The notes: generated by a model from the sequence alone, not told the origin. Positions 34,387-42,930 are shown, counted from the stretch's first letter. The stretch: 64,000 nucleotides of DNA from Stenotrophomonas sp. UBA2124 (GCA_002329155.1 DCXY01000015.1:1-64000); one strand, 5' to 3'. Translations and numbers: made by a program.

Positions 34387-35739
34387 ATGAAACGACTGGC
34401 GATGGCGGCGCTGGTGGGTCTTGCTGTGGTTTCGCCCGCAGTGGCGGCGCAGGAAGCGACTGGCGGTAGCAGTGAAAACGAGGAAGACATCCGCGCACTG
34501 GCGGCGCAGCTGGAGGCGTTGAAGGCCAGCTATGCGCAGGAGGTGCGCAGGTTGCGCGAGCTGGACATGCAGGTGCAGGCCATCCAGGCGCGGGTCAGCG
34601 GCAGGGCCGCACAGGCCTTGCCCGCGCCGCCGCCACAGGTGGCCGCGCAGCAGGTGCAGGCAGCGGCCGAGCAGGGCGGTGATGCCCCAGCGGCCCCCGC
34701 AGCAGCCGCACAGGCGCCGCGGGGTGGTGACGGCTACGCCAGTACCGCAGCCGAGGCGCAGCAGGCCAAGGAAGCCGCGCGGCGCAGCGTGGATGATGTG
34801 AAGCAGCAGCAGTCGGCACTGTTCAACCGGCGCCTGACGCTGGAAAACAGCATCAGCTATGCACGCTACGACCGGAAGCAGCTCACCCTCAACGGCTTCC
34901 TGGCGCTGGACGCGATCTTCCTTGGCAACATCGCCATCGAGAACGTGGAGTCCGATTCGCTGACCTACAACTTCGCCGCGCGCTGGGGCGTGAACCCGAG
35001 GCTCACGCTGAATCTGGATGTGCCCTACATCGCACGCAAGACCATCTATCAGAAGGGTGGCGCGGGCGGCTCGGCAGCGGCCATCGCGCAGGAAGAAACC
35101 CATGGCACCGGTATTGGCGATGCCACCTTCAGCGCCAACTACAAACTGTTCGGCGAGCGCGGCTGGCGGCCGGAGACGGTGCTTACCGGTGGCATCACCG
35201 CACCCACCGGGCGAGAACCCTATGGGCTGGACTGGAAGGTGATCGAGCGCGATGACGATGACTTCATCCGTTTCGCGGTGCCCGCGCAGCAGCCCACCGG
35301 CAATGGCGTGTACCAGGCCAACGTCGGCCTGTCGGCGGTGAAGACCGCCGACCCGGCCATCCTGTTCGCCAACCTGGGTTACATCCGCTCGTTCAAGCGC
35401 AGCTTCGACGACATCGATTCCAACCCGGACACGGTCAACCCGGGCGAGGTGAAGCTGGGTGATGCGTATTACTTCGGCGCGGGCGTGGCGTTCGCGTTCA
35501 ACGAGCGCACCAGCCTGAGTATCTCCTTCAGCGACCGGCTCAGTGGCCGCGCTTCCACCCGCTACAAGGACGGCAGGTGGATCAAGGTGATAGGCAGTGA
35601 TGCCAACGCCGGCACGCTCAACCTGGGTGTGACCTATGCGCTGACCTCCAAGGCCACCTTCGTGAGCATGCTGGGCGTGGGGCTTACGCCGGATGCACCG
35701 GATTTCAGCCTGTCATTCAAGGTGCCGTATATGTTGTGA
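34387..35739 (+). CDS. FapF-like outer-membrane amyloid-secretion porin
   Basis: A 450-residue outer-membrane protein. A signal peptide (residues 1-21) is followed by a heptad-rich coiled coil (about 31-73, NEEDIRALAAQLEALKASYA then RRLRELDMQVQAIQARV). A Pro/Ala linker (about 76-112), a short helix (about 120-143) and a beta-barrel from about 149 to the end complete the protein. This is the layout of Pseudomonas FapF, a trimeric porin whose N-terminal coiled coil and plug helix gate export of Fap subunits. The barrel part contains repeated amphipathic strands such as LTYNFAARWGVNPRLTLNLDVPYI. It is the last gene of the operon, with the usual FapF size. Confidence 0.8.
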   Translation: MKRLAMAALVGLAVVSPAVAAQEATGGSSENEEDIRALAAQLEALKASYAQEVRRLRELDMQVQAIQARVSGRAAQALPAPPPQVAAQQVQAAAEQGGDAPAAPAAAAQAPRGGDGYASTAAEAQQAKEAARRSVDDVKQQQSALFNRRLTLENSISYARYDRKQLTLNGFLALDAIFLGNIAIENVESDSLTYNFAARWGVNPRLTLNLDVPYIARKTIYQKGGAGGSAAAIAQEETHGTGIGDATFSANYKLFGERGWRPETVLTGGITAPTGREPYGLDWKVIERDDDDFIRFAVPAQQPTGNGVYQANVGLSAVKTADPAILFANLGYIRSFKRSFDDIDSNPDTVNPGEVKLGDAYYFGAGVAFAFNERTSLSISFSDRLSGRASTRYKDGRWIKVIGSDANAGTLNLGVTYALTSKATFVSMLGVGLTPDAPDFSLSFKVPYML

Positions 35740-35749
35740 GGCGGGAGTA

Positions 35750-35779
35750 GCAGGGAACAGGGTGTGTCCTGGTCCCTGC
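35750..35779. terminator. Hairpin between convergent fapF-like and activator genes
   Basis: GCAGGGA / TCCCTGC with an inner CAGG/CCTG stem, in the 56-base gap between convergent genes. There is no T tract on either side. Confidence 0.4.
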
Positions 35780-35795
35780 GCTGCTGGTGGCTCTG

Positions 35796-37121
35796 TCAGC
35801 GCAGGGCTTCCAGTTCGAGCTGGTGCTTGCGGCAGAGGCGGTAGATGGTCACCCGCGAGACTTTCATCAGCCGGGCGCAGGCGCTGATGTTGAACCGGCT
35901 CTGGCGCAGGCAGGCCAGCAGGGTTTCACGCTCGGCCACGCCGCGCACGTGGCCCAGCTCTGCGCTGACATCGCTGCCGCCCAGTTCCAGGTCGGCGCAG
36001 GTGATCAGCTCGCCTTCGGCGGTGATGGCGGCGCGCTGCACGCGGTTGAGCAGTTCACGCACGTTGCCGGGCCAGGAGAAACGTTCCATCGCCTCACGCG
36101 CCTGGCTGCTGTAGCCGCGCGCGCGGATGGGGTGGCGCTTGCGGAAATCCTGCAGGAAGCGCCGCGCCAGCAGCTCGATGTCACCCTCGCGGCGGCGCAG
36201 TGGCGGCATCGACAGGCGCAGCACATTGAGCCGGTAATACAGATCGCGCCGGAACGTGCCTTGTTCCACCGCACGCTCCAGGTCCACGTGGGTGGCAGCC
36301 AGGATGCGCACGTCCACCGGAATGGGCTGGTTGCTGCCCACCCGTTCGATGGTGCCTTCCTGCAGCACGCGCAGCAGGCTGGTCTGGGCATCCAGTGGCA
36401 GGTCGCCAATCTCGTCCAGGAACACCGTGCCGGTATGCGCAGTTTCAAACAGCCCGAGGCGGCGGCTGGTGGCACCGGTGAAGGCGCCGCGTTCGTGGCC
36501 GAACAATTCCGATTGCAGCAGGGTAGAGGCAATGGCACCGCAGTTGATGGCCTGGAACGGCTGGTTACGGCGTGCAGAGAGCCGGTGCAGCGCATGGGCG
36601 GCAACTTCCTTGCCGGTGCCGGTTTCACCGGTGATCAGCACCGGCAGGTCCACGGGTGCGAACTTGCGCAGGGTTGCGCGCATGCACAGCATCACCTCGC
36701 TCTCGCCCAGCAGTGTGCCCAGTACATCATCTGGGGTATCGGCGTACTTTTCGCCACCCAATGCCTGCAGTTCGCGCAGCAGCGCCTTCAGGTCTGGCGG
36801 GTGGGGGAACTGGTGTTGGCAGCTGGCCAGCAGCGGGTGCCTTGCCCGCTCCCCGTCGATGCTGGGGGTGAGGGCAAACAGCGGCATGTGCCGGTGCTCG
36901 GCGGCAAACTGGCTGATGCGTTCAAGCTCGCTGTCCGAACTGGCGCAGAAGTCCACCAGCCCGACCACGGTGTCGCCACCGCGCATGCCGATATCGGCAG
37001 ATTGATGAGGCAATACCGAGCGAACCTGCCAGCCGTCGGCGGCCAGCAGTGTCTTGTCCCGCTCCCCCGGTTTTCCAAACCAGATGACGCAGCGTTTACT
37101 CGGGTCCAGTGCAGCTACCAT
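35796..37121 (-). CDS. VpsR-like sigma-54-dependent activator
   Basis: A 441-residue enhancer-binding protein. Residues 1-130 form a receiver-like, non-canonical regulatory domain (VIWFGKPGERDK at the start), as in VpsR. The AAA+ domain has Walker A GETGTGKE (165-172), the sigma-54 contact loop GAFTGA (212-217) and Walker B VFLDEIGD (233-240). A Fis-type helix-turn-helix ends the protein (NISACARLMKVSRVTIYRLCRKH). All residues needed to activate sigma-54 are intact. It converges with the Fap-like operon and is the obvious candidate regulator. VpsR relatives respond to c-di-GMP; whether this one does is inference. The start ATG 37121 has AAGGAG about 12 bases upstream. Confidence 0.93.
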   Translation of the reverse strand: MVAALDPSKRCVIWFGKPGERDKTLLAADGWQVRSVLPHQSADIGMRGGDTVVGLVDFCASSDSELERISQFAAEHRHMPLFALTPSIDGERARHPLLASCQHQFPHPPDLKALLRELQALGGEKYADTPDDVLGTLLGESEVMLCMRATLRKFAPVDLPVLITGETGTGKEVAAHALHRLSARRNQPFQAINCGAIASTLLQSELFGHERGAFTGATSRRLGLFETAHTGTVFLDEIGDLPLDAQTSLLRVLQEGTIERVGSNQPIPVDVRILAATHVDLERAVEQGTFRRDLYYRLNVLRLSMPPLRRREGDIELLARRFLQDFRKRHPIRARGYSSQAREAMERFSWPGNVRELLNRVQRAAITAEGELITCADLELGGSDVSAELGHVRGVAERETLLACLRQSRFNISACARLMKVSRVTIYRLCRKHQLELEALR

Positions 37122-37148
37122 GCGTGCTCACCTCTCCTTGGGGCGCAC

Positions 37149-37176
37149 CTTATACCCATGTTCCTGACGGGCGCAA
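37149..37176 (-). promoter_or_regulatory. Sigma-70 type promoter of the activator gene (predicted)
   Basis: On the minus strand: TTGCGC (37176-37171), 16-base spacer, TATAAG (37154-37149), giving a start of transcription near 37142, about 20 bases before the ATG. Confidence 0.5.
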
Positions 37177-37188
37177 TCACAACTATAG

Positions 37189-37204
37189 TGTGAAGTCGGT
37201 CACA
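37189..37204 (-). promoter_or_regulatory. Clp/CRP-type binding site
   Basis: TGTGA-N6-TCACA with both half-sites perfect, 12 bases upstream of the predicted -35 of the activator gene. In Xanthomonadaceae this sequence is bound by Clp, a CRP homologue controlled by c-di-GMP. The centre lies near -54, not an exact class I or II spacing, so the true start may differ by a few bases. Confidence 0.65.
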
Positions 37205-37245
37205 ATGTTGTGAGGCCGGGCCAAGGTAGTCGGCGTGCAGGCATC

Positions 37246-37277
37246 AAAAAAGCCGCACCCGATGGGATGCGGCTTTT
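37246..37277. terminator. Bidirectional-type terminator after the first NlpC/P60 gene
   Basis: AAAAAAGCCGCA / TGCGGCTTTTT around a short loop, 26 bases beyond the stop of the minus-strand peptidase gene, with T tracts on both strands. Confidence 0.88.
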
Positions 37278-37302
37278 TCCTACCTCAGGCTTGGCTGTTG
37301 GC

Positions 37303-38058
37303 TTACAGGGCCACGCGGCGCGCCTGCATGAACTTGTCGCCCCAATAGCCACTCAGCAGGGTGTCGGTGCGGACATCCTTGCCGGTACTGGGAGCGTGCA
37401 GGAAGCGGCCTTCGCCGACATAGATGCCAACATGGTCCACGCGGCCACGGCGGCCGAAGAACACCAGGTCACCGGCCACCAGCGAGGAACGGTCGCGGAT
37501 CAGCTCGGCATTGGCCTGGCTGGCCATCTCGCGCGAGACGCGCGGCAGCTCGATGCCCAGCGCAGTGCGGAATACATAGCCGACCAGCCCGCTGCAGTCG
37601 AAGCCGGCGTCCGGGGAGGAGCCGCCCCAGCGGTACGGGGTGCCCAGCAGGGTCATGGCGCGGCGCAGGATGGACTGCACCTTGCCGTCGGAATCATTGG
37701 CCAGTGCCGCGTCGGTGGCGGCGGCAACGCCCTTGGAGGCGTCGTAGGCGGAAATCAGGCGGCTGAGGTCACCGGCGAACATGGCCGAGCGGTCCATCAG
37801 CGGAATGGTGTCACTGGCGGCCAGGTGTGGCAGCAGGGCGGCCAGGGTGGCCGTGGCGGCCGCATCGGCCTTGCTGCGCTGGGCGGCTTCCACCTTCACC
37901 GGGGCGACCGGCTTGGCGGCCTGTTCGGGTGCTTCGGTGGCGCTCTGTGCAAAGGCGGGCAGGCTGGCCAGGGCCAGAACTGCACTGCAAAGCATGCGAC
38001 GAAAGGCGGGTGAGATGCTCTTGGGCTGGCCCGGTTGGGACGTGTTTTCAGTCGTCAC
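37303..38058 (-). CDS. NlpC/P60 (C40) peptidoglycan endopeptidase
   Basis: Exported cell-wall hydrolase of 251 residues. The C40 domain occupies the C-terminal half: AMTLLGTPYRWGGSSPDAGFDCSGLVGYVF (catalytic Cys in DCSG), then DLVFFGRRGRVDHVGIYVGEGRFLHAPSTG (catalytic His in DHVGIYVG). The third polar residue follows. Such enzymes cut within the stem peptide of peptidoglycan. The signal region is MLCSAVLALASLPAFAQ. The frame starts at GTG 38058, giving a 21-residue hydrophilic extension; an ATG at 37995 would start at the signal peptide itself, so the start is uncertain. It is paralogous to the next gene. Confidence 0.9.
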   Translation of the reverse strand: MTTENTSQPGQPKSISPAFRRMLCSAVLALASLPAFAQSATEAPEQAAKPVAPVKVEAAQRSKADAAATATLAALLPHLAASDTIPLMDRSAMFAGDLSRLISAYDASKGVAAATDAALANDSDGKVQSILRRAMTLLGTPYRWGGSSPDAGFDCSGLVGYVFRTALGIELPRVSREMASQANAELIRDRSSLVAGDLVFFGRRGRVDHVGIYVGEGRFLHAPSTGKDVRTDTLLSGYWGDKFMQARRVAL

Positions 38059-38164
38059 GCGGCAGTCACAGAAAAATTCGATGGGCGATCATGCCCTGTC
38101 AAGCGTGAGCGTTGGTACAAATTTCGTTAAATATTAGTTAATTCCTGCAATTGATTTCACGATT

Positions 38165-38698
38165 TCATCGCAGCACGCGTTTCGCGCCTGTGTAATGGCT
38201 GCGCCAGTACGCCCCATCAAGATGGTCCAGCCGCACCGTGCCACCGCTGCTGGGGGCGTGCACGAAGCGGCCTTCACCGACATAAATACCCACATGCCAG
38301 ACGTGGCCCTTGTCGCCGAAAAAGACCAAATCGCCGGCGGCCAACCGGTCGGGTGCGATCTTCGGCCCCTGGATGGCGGCCAGCTCGTTCGAGGTGCGCG
38401 GCAGGTTCAGCGCCAGCATGTCGCGGTACACGTAGGTGACCAGCCCACTGCAGTCGAAACCGGATTCGGGGGTGTTGCCGCCGTAGCGGTAGGGCGTGCC
38501 CACCAGCCCCAGCGCCCGCATCAGTACCGACGAGGCGGCAGCCGGATCGGCCGGAGCCACCGGCGAGTAGTTGCGCGCTGGTGGCGGAGGCGGGGCCTGC
38601 TTTCTGGGGCTGTGCCCGCAGGCGGCCAGCAGGGTGGTGGCCAGGACGGTGGCGGCAAGCGGCCACGCGCGGGAGCGGAAAACTGGCGTGATATGCAT
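38165..38698 (-). CDS. NlpC/P60 (C40) endopeptidase, lipoprotein
   Basis: A 177-residue paralogue of the preceding enzyme with a lipoprotein signal (LATTLLAACG, lipid-modified Cys at about residue 27) and a short Pro-rich linker (APPPPPARN). The C40 domain has DCSGLVTYVYRDM (Cys), HVWHVGIYVGEGRFVHAPSSGG (His) and family spacing. It is therefore anchored to a membrane, probably the outer one, while its neighbour is soluble. The genes are separated by 106 bases on the same strand but have independent architecture. The resemblance to E. coli Spr/MepS is general. Confidence 0.9.
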   Translation of the reverse strand: MHITPVFRSRAWPLAATVLATTLLAACGHSPRKQAPPPPPARNYSPVAPADPAAASSVLMRALGLVGTPYRYGGNTPESGFDCSGLVTYVYRDMLALNLPRTSNELAAIQGPKIAPDRLAAGDLVFFGDKGHVWHVGIYVGEGRFVHAPSSGGTVRLDHLDGAYWRSHYTGAKRVLR

Positions 38699-38809
38699 GG
38701 AGCCCGGATAATGCGAGACATCTCAAAGTCGCCATGATGGCGGCGTACCTGGCAGCCGACAAGCTGCCTTTCACCGTCTGCCGTTGGCAGCCACCAGACA
38801 GAGTTGCGC

Positions 38810-39289
38810 ATGAAGATCGAAAAAGACCGTGTTGTCCGCTTCCACTACACCGTTTCCGAGGTCGGCCAGGAGCCGATCGAAAGCTCGAAGGACCGTGACC
38901 CGCTGGCCATCCTGATCGGCCACGGCAACATCATTCCGGGCCTGGAAGCGGCGATGATGGACAAGGAAGCCGGTGAGAGCTTCGGCGTGGACGTGACCTC
39001 GGCCGATGCATACGGCGAGCGCCGCGAGGGCATGACCCAGCGCGTGCCGAAGAAGCACTTCGGCAACACCCGCCTGGTGCCGGGCACCCAGGTGATCCTG
39101 CAGACCAACTTCGGCCCGCGCGCCGTCACCGTGGAAAAGGTCGGCATGACCGTGGTCGATGTTGACCTGAACCACCCGATGGCCGGCAAGGACCTGCATT
39201 TCGACGTGGAAATCGTTGAAGTGCGTGAGGCCAGCGAGGAAGAAGTGCAGCACGGCCACGTGCATGGCGATGGCGGTCACCAGCACTGA
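38810..39289 (+). CDS. slyD: SlyD-like FKBP peptidyl-prolyl isomerase
   Basis: Cytoplasmic prolyl isomerase and chaperone, also involved in nickel delivery in E. coli. It has 159 residues. The FKBP domain with the IF insertion is recognisable: VVRFHYTVSEVGQEPIESSKDRDPLAILIGHGNIIPGLEAAMMDKEAGE, then the insert-in-flap and DLNHPMAGKDLHFDVEIVEVR. The C-terminal tail is short but His-rich (HGHVHGDGGHQH), consistent with metal binding. The start ATG 38810 is preferred over a TTG two codons earlier. A strong terminator follows, so it is monocistronic. Confidence 0.93.
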   Translation: MKIEKDRVVRFHYTVSEVGQEPIESSKDRDPLAILIGHGNIIPGLEAAMMDKEAGESFGVDVTSADAYGERREGMTQRVPKKHFGNTRLVPGTQVILQTNFGPRAVTVEKVGMTVVDVDLNHPMAGKDLHFDVEIVEVREASEEEVQHGHVHGDGGHQH

Positions 39290-39312
39290 TCAGCGCTGAA
39301 CGCAGCACCCCG

Positions 39313-39344
39313 GACGGCCCGCCCACAGCGGGCCGTCTGCTTTT
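39313..39344 (+). terminator. Terminator after slyD
   Basis: 10-bp perfect stem GACGGCCCGC / GCGGGCCGTC with a CCACA loop followed by TGCTTTT. Confidence 0.88.
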
Positions 39345-39410
39345 GTTGCAGGCGGCTGCGGGGTGCTGGCGGCGTGTTCTAATCGCGCTCTTGTCGAAGG
39401 AACCACAGCC

Positions 39411-40622
39411 TTGGCCCTGACCCCATTCCAGCCCACCGCCGCGAACGAGCGCATCGCCACCTTGGACATCCTGCGCGGGCTGGCGCTGCTGGGCATCCTG
39501 TTGATGAACATGGAAGCCTTCGTCGGCCCGCTGGACCTGTCCTTCACCGGCATCGACCCGCATTGGCAGGGCGTGGACCGTTGGGCCGATGCCTTCGTCT
39601 ACATCTTCGTGCAGGGCAAGTTCTTCACCCTGTTCTCGCTGCTGTTCGGGGCGGGTTTCGCGGTGATGGCGCAGCGTGCCGAGGCGGCGGGGCGTGACTT
39701 CACCCGTTTCTACCTGCGCCGCAGCCTGGGCCTGCTGGGCATCGGGTTGGTGCACGCATTGTTGGTGTGGTCGGGCGACATTCTGGTGGCCTATGCGCTG
39801 CTTTCCTTCGCCTTGCTGGCCTTCCGGGAGGCACCGTGCAGCTGGTTGCCGGCCTTGGGCGTGGCCAGCTATCTGGCGGCCGCCTGCCTGATGCTGTTGC
39901 TGGGTGCGCTGGTGGCACTGCTGCCGGCTGATGATGCGGGCACATCAGGTGCAAAGGCCGCGCAGGCGGCGATTGAGGCGCAACGACTGGCCTATGCGCA
40001 GGGCAGCTATCTGCAGGCGGTAGCCCAGCGGATGCGGGAATTCGGCACGGCATTGGGCGGGCTGATCGTGGTTGGTCCGCAGATCCTGGGCATGTTCCTG
40101 ATCGGTGCATGGTTCATCCGCAGCGGCGCCATCGCGCAACCCGCGACGTACCCGCGGTTGTTCACGCGGTTGCGCTGGCTGACACTGCCGGGGGGCTTGT
40201 CGGTGATGCTGCTCAGCGTCTGGCTACAGCCCTATTCGGCGCCGGGTCGCTTCGATCTGCGCTCGGCCAGTGCCTTCGCACTGGCGGCGGTAGCAGGGTT
40301 GTTGATGTGCCTGGGCTATCTGGCATGGGGCGTGCGCTGGAGCAGCGCGCTGCGCTGGTTGGCACCTGCGGGGCGCATGGCGCTGACCAACTATCTGGCG
40401 CAGTCGGTGATCTGCACGTTGGTGTTCTATGGCTATGGATTGGGTTGGTTCGGGCAGATGGGTCGTGCCTGGCAGCTGCTGTTCGCGCTGGTGCTCTTCC
40501 TGTTGCAGGTGGTTGTCAGCCGCTGGTGGCTGGCGCGTTTCCGTTTCGGGCCGATGGAATGGGTGTGGCGCGCCATCACTTATTCGCAGCGGCCACCGAT
40601 GCGACTGGTGCGACAGGGCTGA
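39411..40622 (+). CDS. DUF418-family membrane protein
   Basis: A 403-residue polytopic inner-membrane protein of the DUF418 family, whose function is unknown. Family features are the opening ANERIATLDILRGLALLGILLMNM, then FFTLFSLLFGAGFAVMAQRA and FYLRRSLGLLGIGLVHALLVW, and the C-terminal APAGRMALTNYLAQSVICTLVFYGYG with GPMEWVWRAITY. About ten helices are predicted by eye. The most likely start is TTG 39411, with GAAGGA upstream; a GTG at 39363 is in frame but lies close to the slyD terminator and has no ribosome site. Confidence 0.88.
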   Translation: MALTPFQPTAANERIATLDILRGLALLGILLMNMEAFVGPLDLSFTGIDPHWQGVDRWADAFVYIFVQGKFFTLFSLLFGAGFAVMAQRAEAAGRDFTRFYLRRSLGLLGIGLVHALLVWSGDILVAYALLSFALLAFREAPCSWLPALGVASYLAAACLMLLLGALVALLPADDAGTSGAKAAQAAIEAQRLAYAQGSYLQAVAQRMREFGTALGGLIVVGPQILGMFLIGAWFIRSGAIAQPATYPRLFTRLRWLTLPGGLSVMLLSVWLQPYSAPGRFDLRSASAFALAAVAGLLMCLGYLAWGVRWSSALRWLAPAGRMALTNYLAQSVICTLVFYGYGLGWFGQMGRAWQLLFALVLFLLQVVVSRWWLARFRFGPMEWVWRAITYSQRPPMRLVRQG

Positions 40623-40740
40623 GGCCGGCTGCAGGGATGCGCCGGCGCTTGGCGCTCACTCTGGTTTGCAGGTGGCCGTGGCATGCTCGTCATCCGTAGC
40701 AACAGTGGGAGCGGACACTACATGGCCGATCTGAACACAC

Positions 40741-40758
40741 CGAAGGCAACTGCCTTCG
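40741..40758 (+). other. Hairpin in the gor leader
   Basis: CGAAGGCA / TGCCTTCG with a 2-nt loop followed by ACCTTTCTCCTT, 32 bases before the gor start codon. It may be a weak terminator of the upstream transcript or a leader structure. Confidence 0.35.
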
Positions 40759-40789
40759 ACCTTTCTCCTTCGCACACGGAGCTTCACCC

Positions 40790-42142
40790 ATGAGTGCTGA
40801 CAGCTACGATGTGGTGGTGCTGGGCGGCGGCTCCGGTGGACTTGCCGCGGCATTCCGCGCGGCCGGCCACGGCGCCAGGGTGGCGATGCTGGAACCGGCG
40901 CCGCTGGGCGGCACCTGTGTCAATGTCGGCTGCGTGCCGAAGAAGGCGATGTGGCTGGCGGCCGATCTTGCCGAGCGCATCCATCTGGCCCGTGAGCTGG
41001 GCTTTGATGTGCCGGATGAGCCAAATCTGGACTGGAGTCGTTTGATCGCACGCCGCCAGCGTTATATCGCCAACATCCACACCAGTTACCAGAAGCGGCT
41101 GGACGAAACCGGCGTGGCCCGCATCAGCCGCCGGGGGCGCCTGCATGACGCGCAGACGGTGGAGTGCGAGGACGGCACGCTGTTGCGCGCCAGGCACATC
41201 GTCATCGCCACCGGCGCGCATCCGTTGAAGCCTGAGTTTCCCGGCGCGGAACTGGGTGGTGTCTCCGACGATTTCTTCGCGTTGAAGGAGCGGCCGGAGC
41301 GCGTCGCACTGATTGGCGGTGGCTATATCGCGGTGGAACTGGCCGGCGTGCTGCGCGCGCTGGGAAGCAAGGTGGCGCTGCTGGTGCGTGGCCAACGCCT
41401 GCTGCCCCAGTTTGATGCCGAGCTGTCCGATCATCTGGCCGAGAACCTGCGGTTGCAGGGTGTGGAACTGCATTTTGGTTGTGAGGTGCAGGCGCTGCAG
41501 CGGCAGCATGGCCGCATCCACGCCACGCTGCGCAATGGGCCGGAGCATGCACTGTTCGATACGGTGCTGTTCGCCACCGGGCGTGCGCCCAATACCAAGG
41601 GGCTGGGTCTGGAAAAGGCAGGCGTGAAGCTCGACGACAAGGGCGCGATCGTCGTTGATGATTTCCAGAACACAGCCGTGGATGGCGTGTACGCGGTGGG
41701 TGACGTGACCGGGCATGTAACGCTGACGCCGGTGGCCATTGCTGCGGCCCGCCGCCTGATGGACCGCCTGCTGGGCGGACAGCCGGAGGCGCGGCTGGAC
41801 TACGACAACGTACCCAGTGTGGTTTTCGCGCATCCGCCGCTTGGCACCGTGGGTTTGAGTGAGCAGGAGGCACGCGAACGCTTCGATAGGGTCACCACCT
41901 ACCACAGCCGTTTCCGCCCGATGCTGCAGGCATTGGGGGATGGACAGGTGCGCACTGTCTTCAAGATGGTCTGCGCAGGTGAGGACGAGCAGGTGGTGGG
42001 TATCCACCTGCTGGGTGAAAGCGCCGATGAAATCCTGCAGGGCTTCGCCGTCGCGGTGAAGGCCGGCGTGACGCGCAGGCAGATGGAAGACACGGTAGCC
42101 ATTCACCCCACTTCGGCGGAAGAAGTGGTGTTGATGAAGTGA
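40790..42142 (+). CDS. gor: Glutathione-disulfide reductase
   Basis: Reduces oxidised glutathione with NADPH in the cytosol. It has 450 residues, the normal length. FAD binding: VVVLGGGSGGLAAAFRAA (about residues 8-25). The redox-active disulfide is CVNVGC (Cys43, Cys48). NADPH binding: LIGGGYIAVELAGVLRALG (about 173-191). The C-terminal catalytic base is HPTSAEE (His439, Glu444). The interface sequence TVAIHPTSAEEVV is typical of Gor rather than dihydrolipoamide or mercuric reductases. It is followed directly by a long repeat array. Confidence 0.93.
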   Translation: MSADSYDVVVLGGGSGGLAAAFRAAGHGARVAMLEPAPLGGTCVNVGCVPKKAMWLAADLAERIHLARELGFDVPDEPNLDWSRLIARRQRYIANIHTSYQKRLDETGVARISRRGRLHDAQTVECEDGTLLRARHIVIATGAHPLKPEFPGAELGGVSDDFFALKERPERVALIGGGYIAVELAGVLRALGSKVALLVRGQRLLPQFDAELSDHLAENLRLQGVELHFGCEVQALQRQHGRIHATLRNGPEHALFDTVLFATGRAPNTKGLGLEKAGVKLDDKGAIVVDDFQNTAVDGVYAVGDVTGHVTLTPVAIAAARRLMDRLLGGQPEARLDYDNVPSVVFAHPPLGTVGLSEQEARERFDRVTTYHSRFRPMLQALGDGQVRTVFKMVCAGEDEQVVGIHLLGESADEILQGFAVAVKAGVTRRQMEDTVAIHPTSAEEVVLMK

Positions 42143-42151
42143 GTGGGGAAA

Positions 42152-42850
42152 CTCCCTCCCTTGCGCATAGCGCAGGGGAGGGCTGGGGAGGGGTAGGCCT
42201 TTTGCTTTGGGCTGGACGCCAGGCACAACCAGCGAAGGGCAGAAGCACCCCTCCTAAATCCTCCCCTGTGCTACGCACAAGGGAGGACGTGGGTTCGCGC
42301 GCGGTGCAGGATACTCGCGGAATGCCGCTCTGCCCCCTCCCTTGCGCATAGCGCAGGGGAGGGCTGGGGAGGGTAGGCCTTTTGCTCTGGGCTGGACCCC
42401 AAGCGTAACCAGCGAAAGGCAACAGCATCCCTCCTCAATCCTCCCCTGTGCTACGCACAAGGGAGGAGGTGGGTTCGCGCGCGGTGCAGGATAGTCGCGC
42501 AATGCCGCTCTGCTCCCTCCCTTGCGCGCAGCGCAGGGGAGGGCTGGGGAGGGGTAGGCCTTTTGCTCTGGGCTGGAGATGCCAGGCGTAACCAGCGAAA
42601 GGCAACGGCACCCCTCCTCAATCCTCCCCTGTGCTTTGCACAAGGGAGGAGGTGGGTTCGCGCGCGGTGCAGGATAGTCGCGCAATGCCAGCTCTGCTCC
42701 CTCCCTCCCTTGCGCGCAGCGCAGGGGAGGGCTGGGGAGGGGTAGGCCTTTTGCTCTGGGCTGGAGATGCCAGACACAACCAGCGAAGGGCAACAGCACC
42801 CCTCCTCAATCCTCCCCTGTGCTGCGCACAAGGAGGAGGTGGCTCCGCCA
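42152..42850. repeat. Four-copy tandem array of a 180-bp palindromic repeat
   Basis: The segment TTGCGCATAG or TTGCGCGCAG recurs at 42161, 42342, 42522 and 42710, giving periods of 181, 180 and 188 bases. Each unit contains two inverted copies of a 40-base element (CCTCCCTTGCGC...AGGGGAGG against CCTCCCCTGTGC...AAGGGAGG), so eight arms alternate in direction. Open frames inside are low-complexity and not genes. The array fills the gap between gor and the EamA gene. Confidence 0.9.
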
Positions 42851-42930
42851 CCACACCTGTAATCCTCGCTTCCGCAGCACTATCACCCGGATAATGCCCG
42901 GCTCTTCTCCCGCTGGAACACCGCACCACC

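Noticed and set aside
37200..37213. TCACAATGTTGTGA palindrome next to the Clp site
   Set aside because: It has the half-sites in the wrong order for CRP/Clp; its TCACA belongs to the TGTGA-N6-TCACA site.
42258..42835. Several overlapping open frames inside the repeat array
   Set aside because: They repeat with the array period and are low complexity; they are not genes.
42152..42850. Possible CRISPR array
   Set aside because: The unit is 180 bases, contains inverted arms and has no unique spacers; no cas gene is near.
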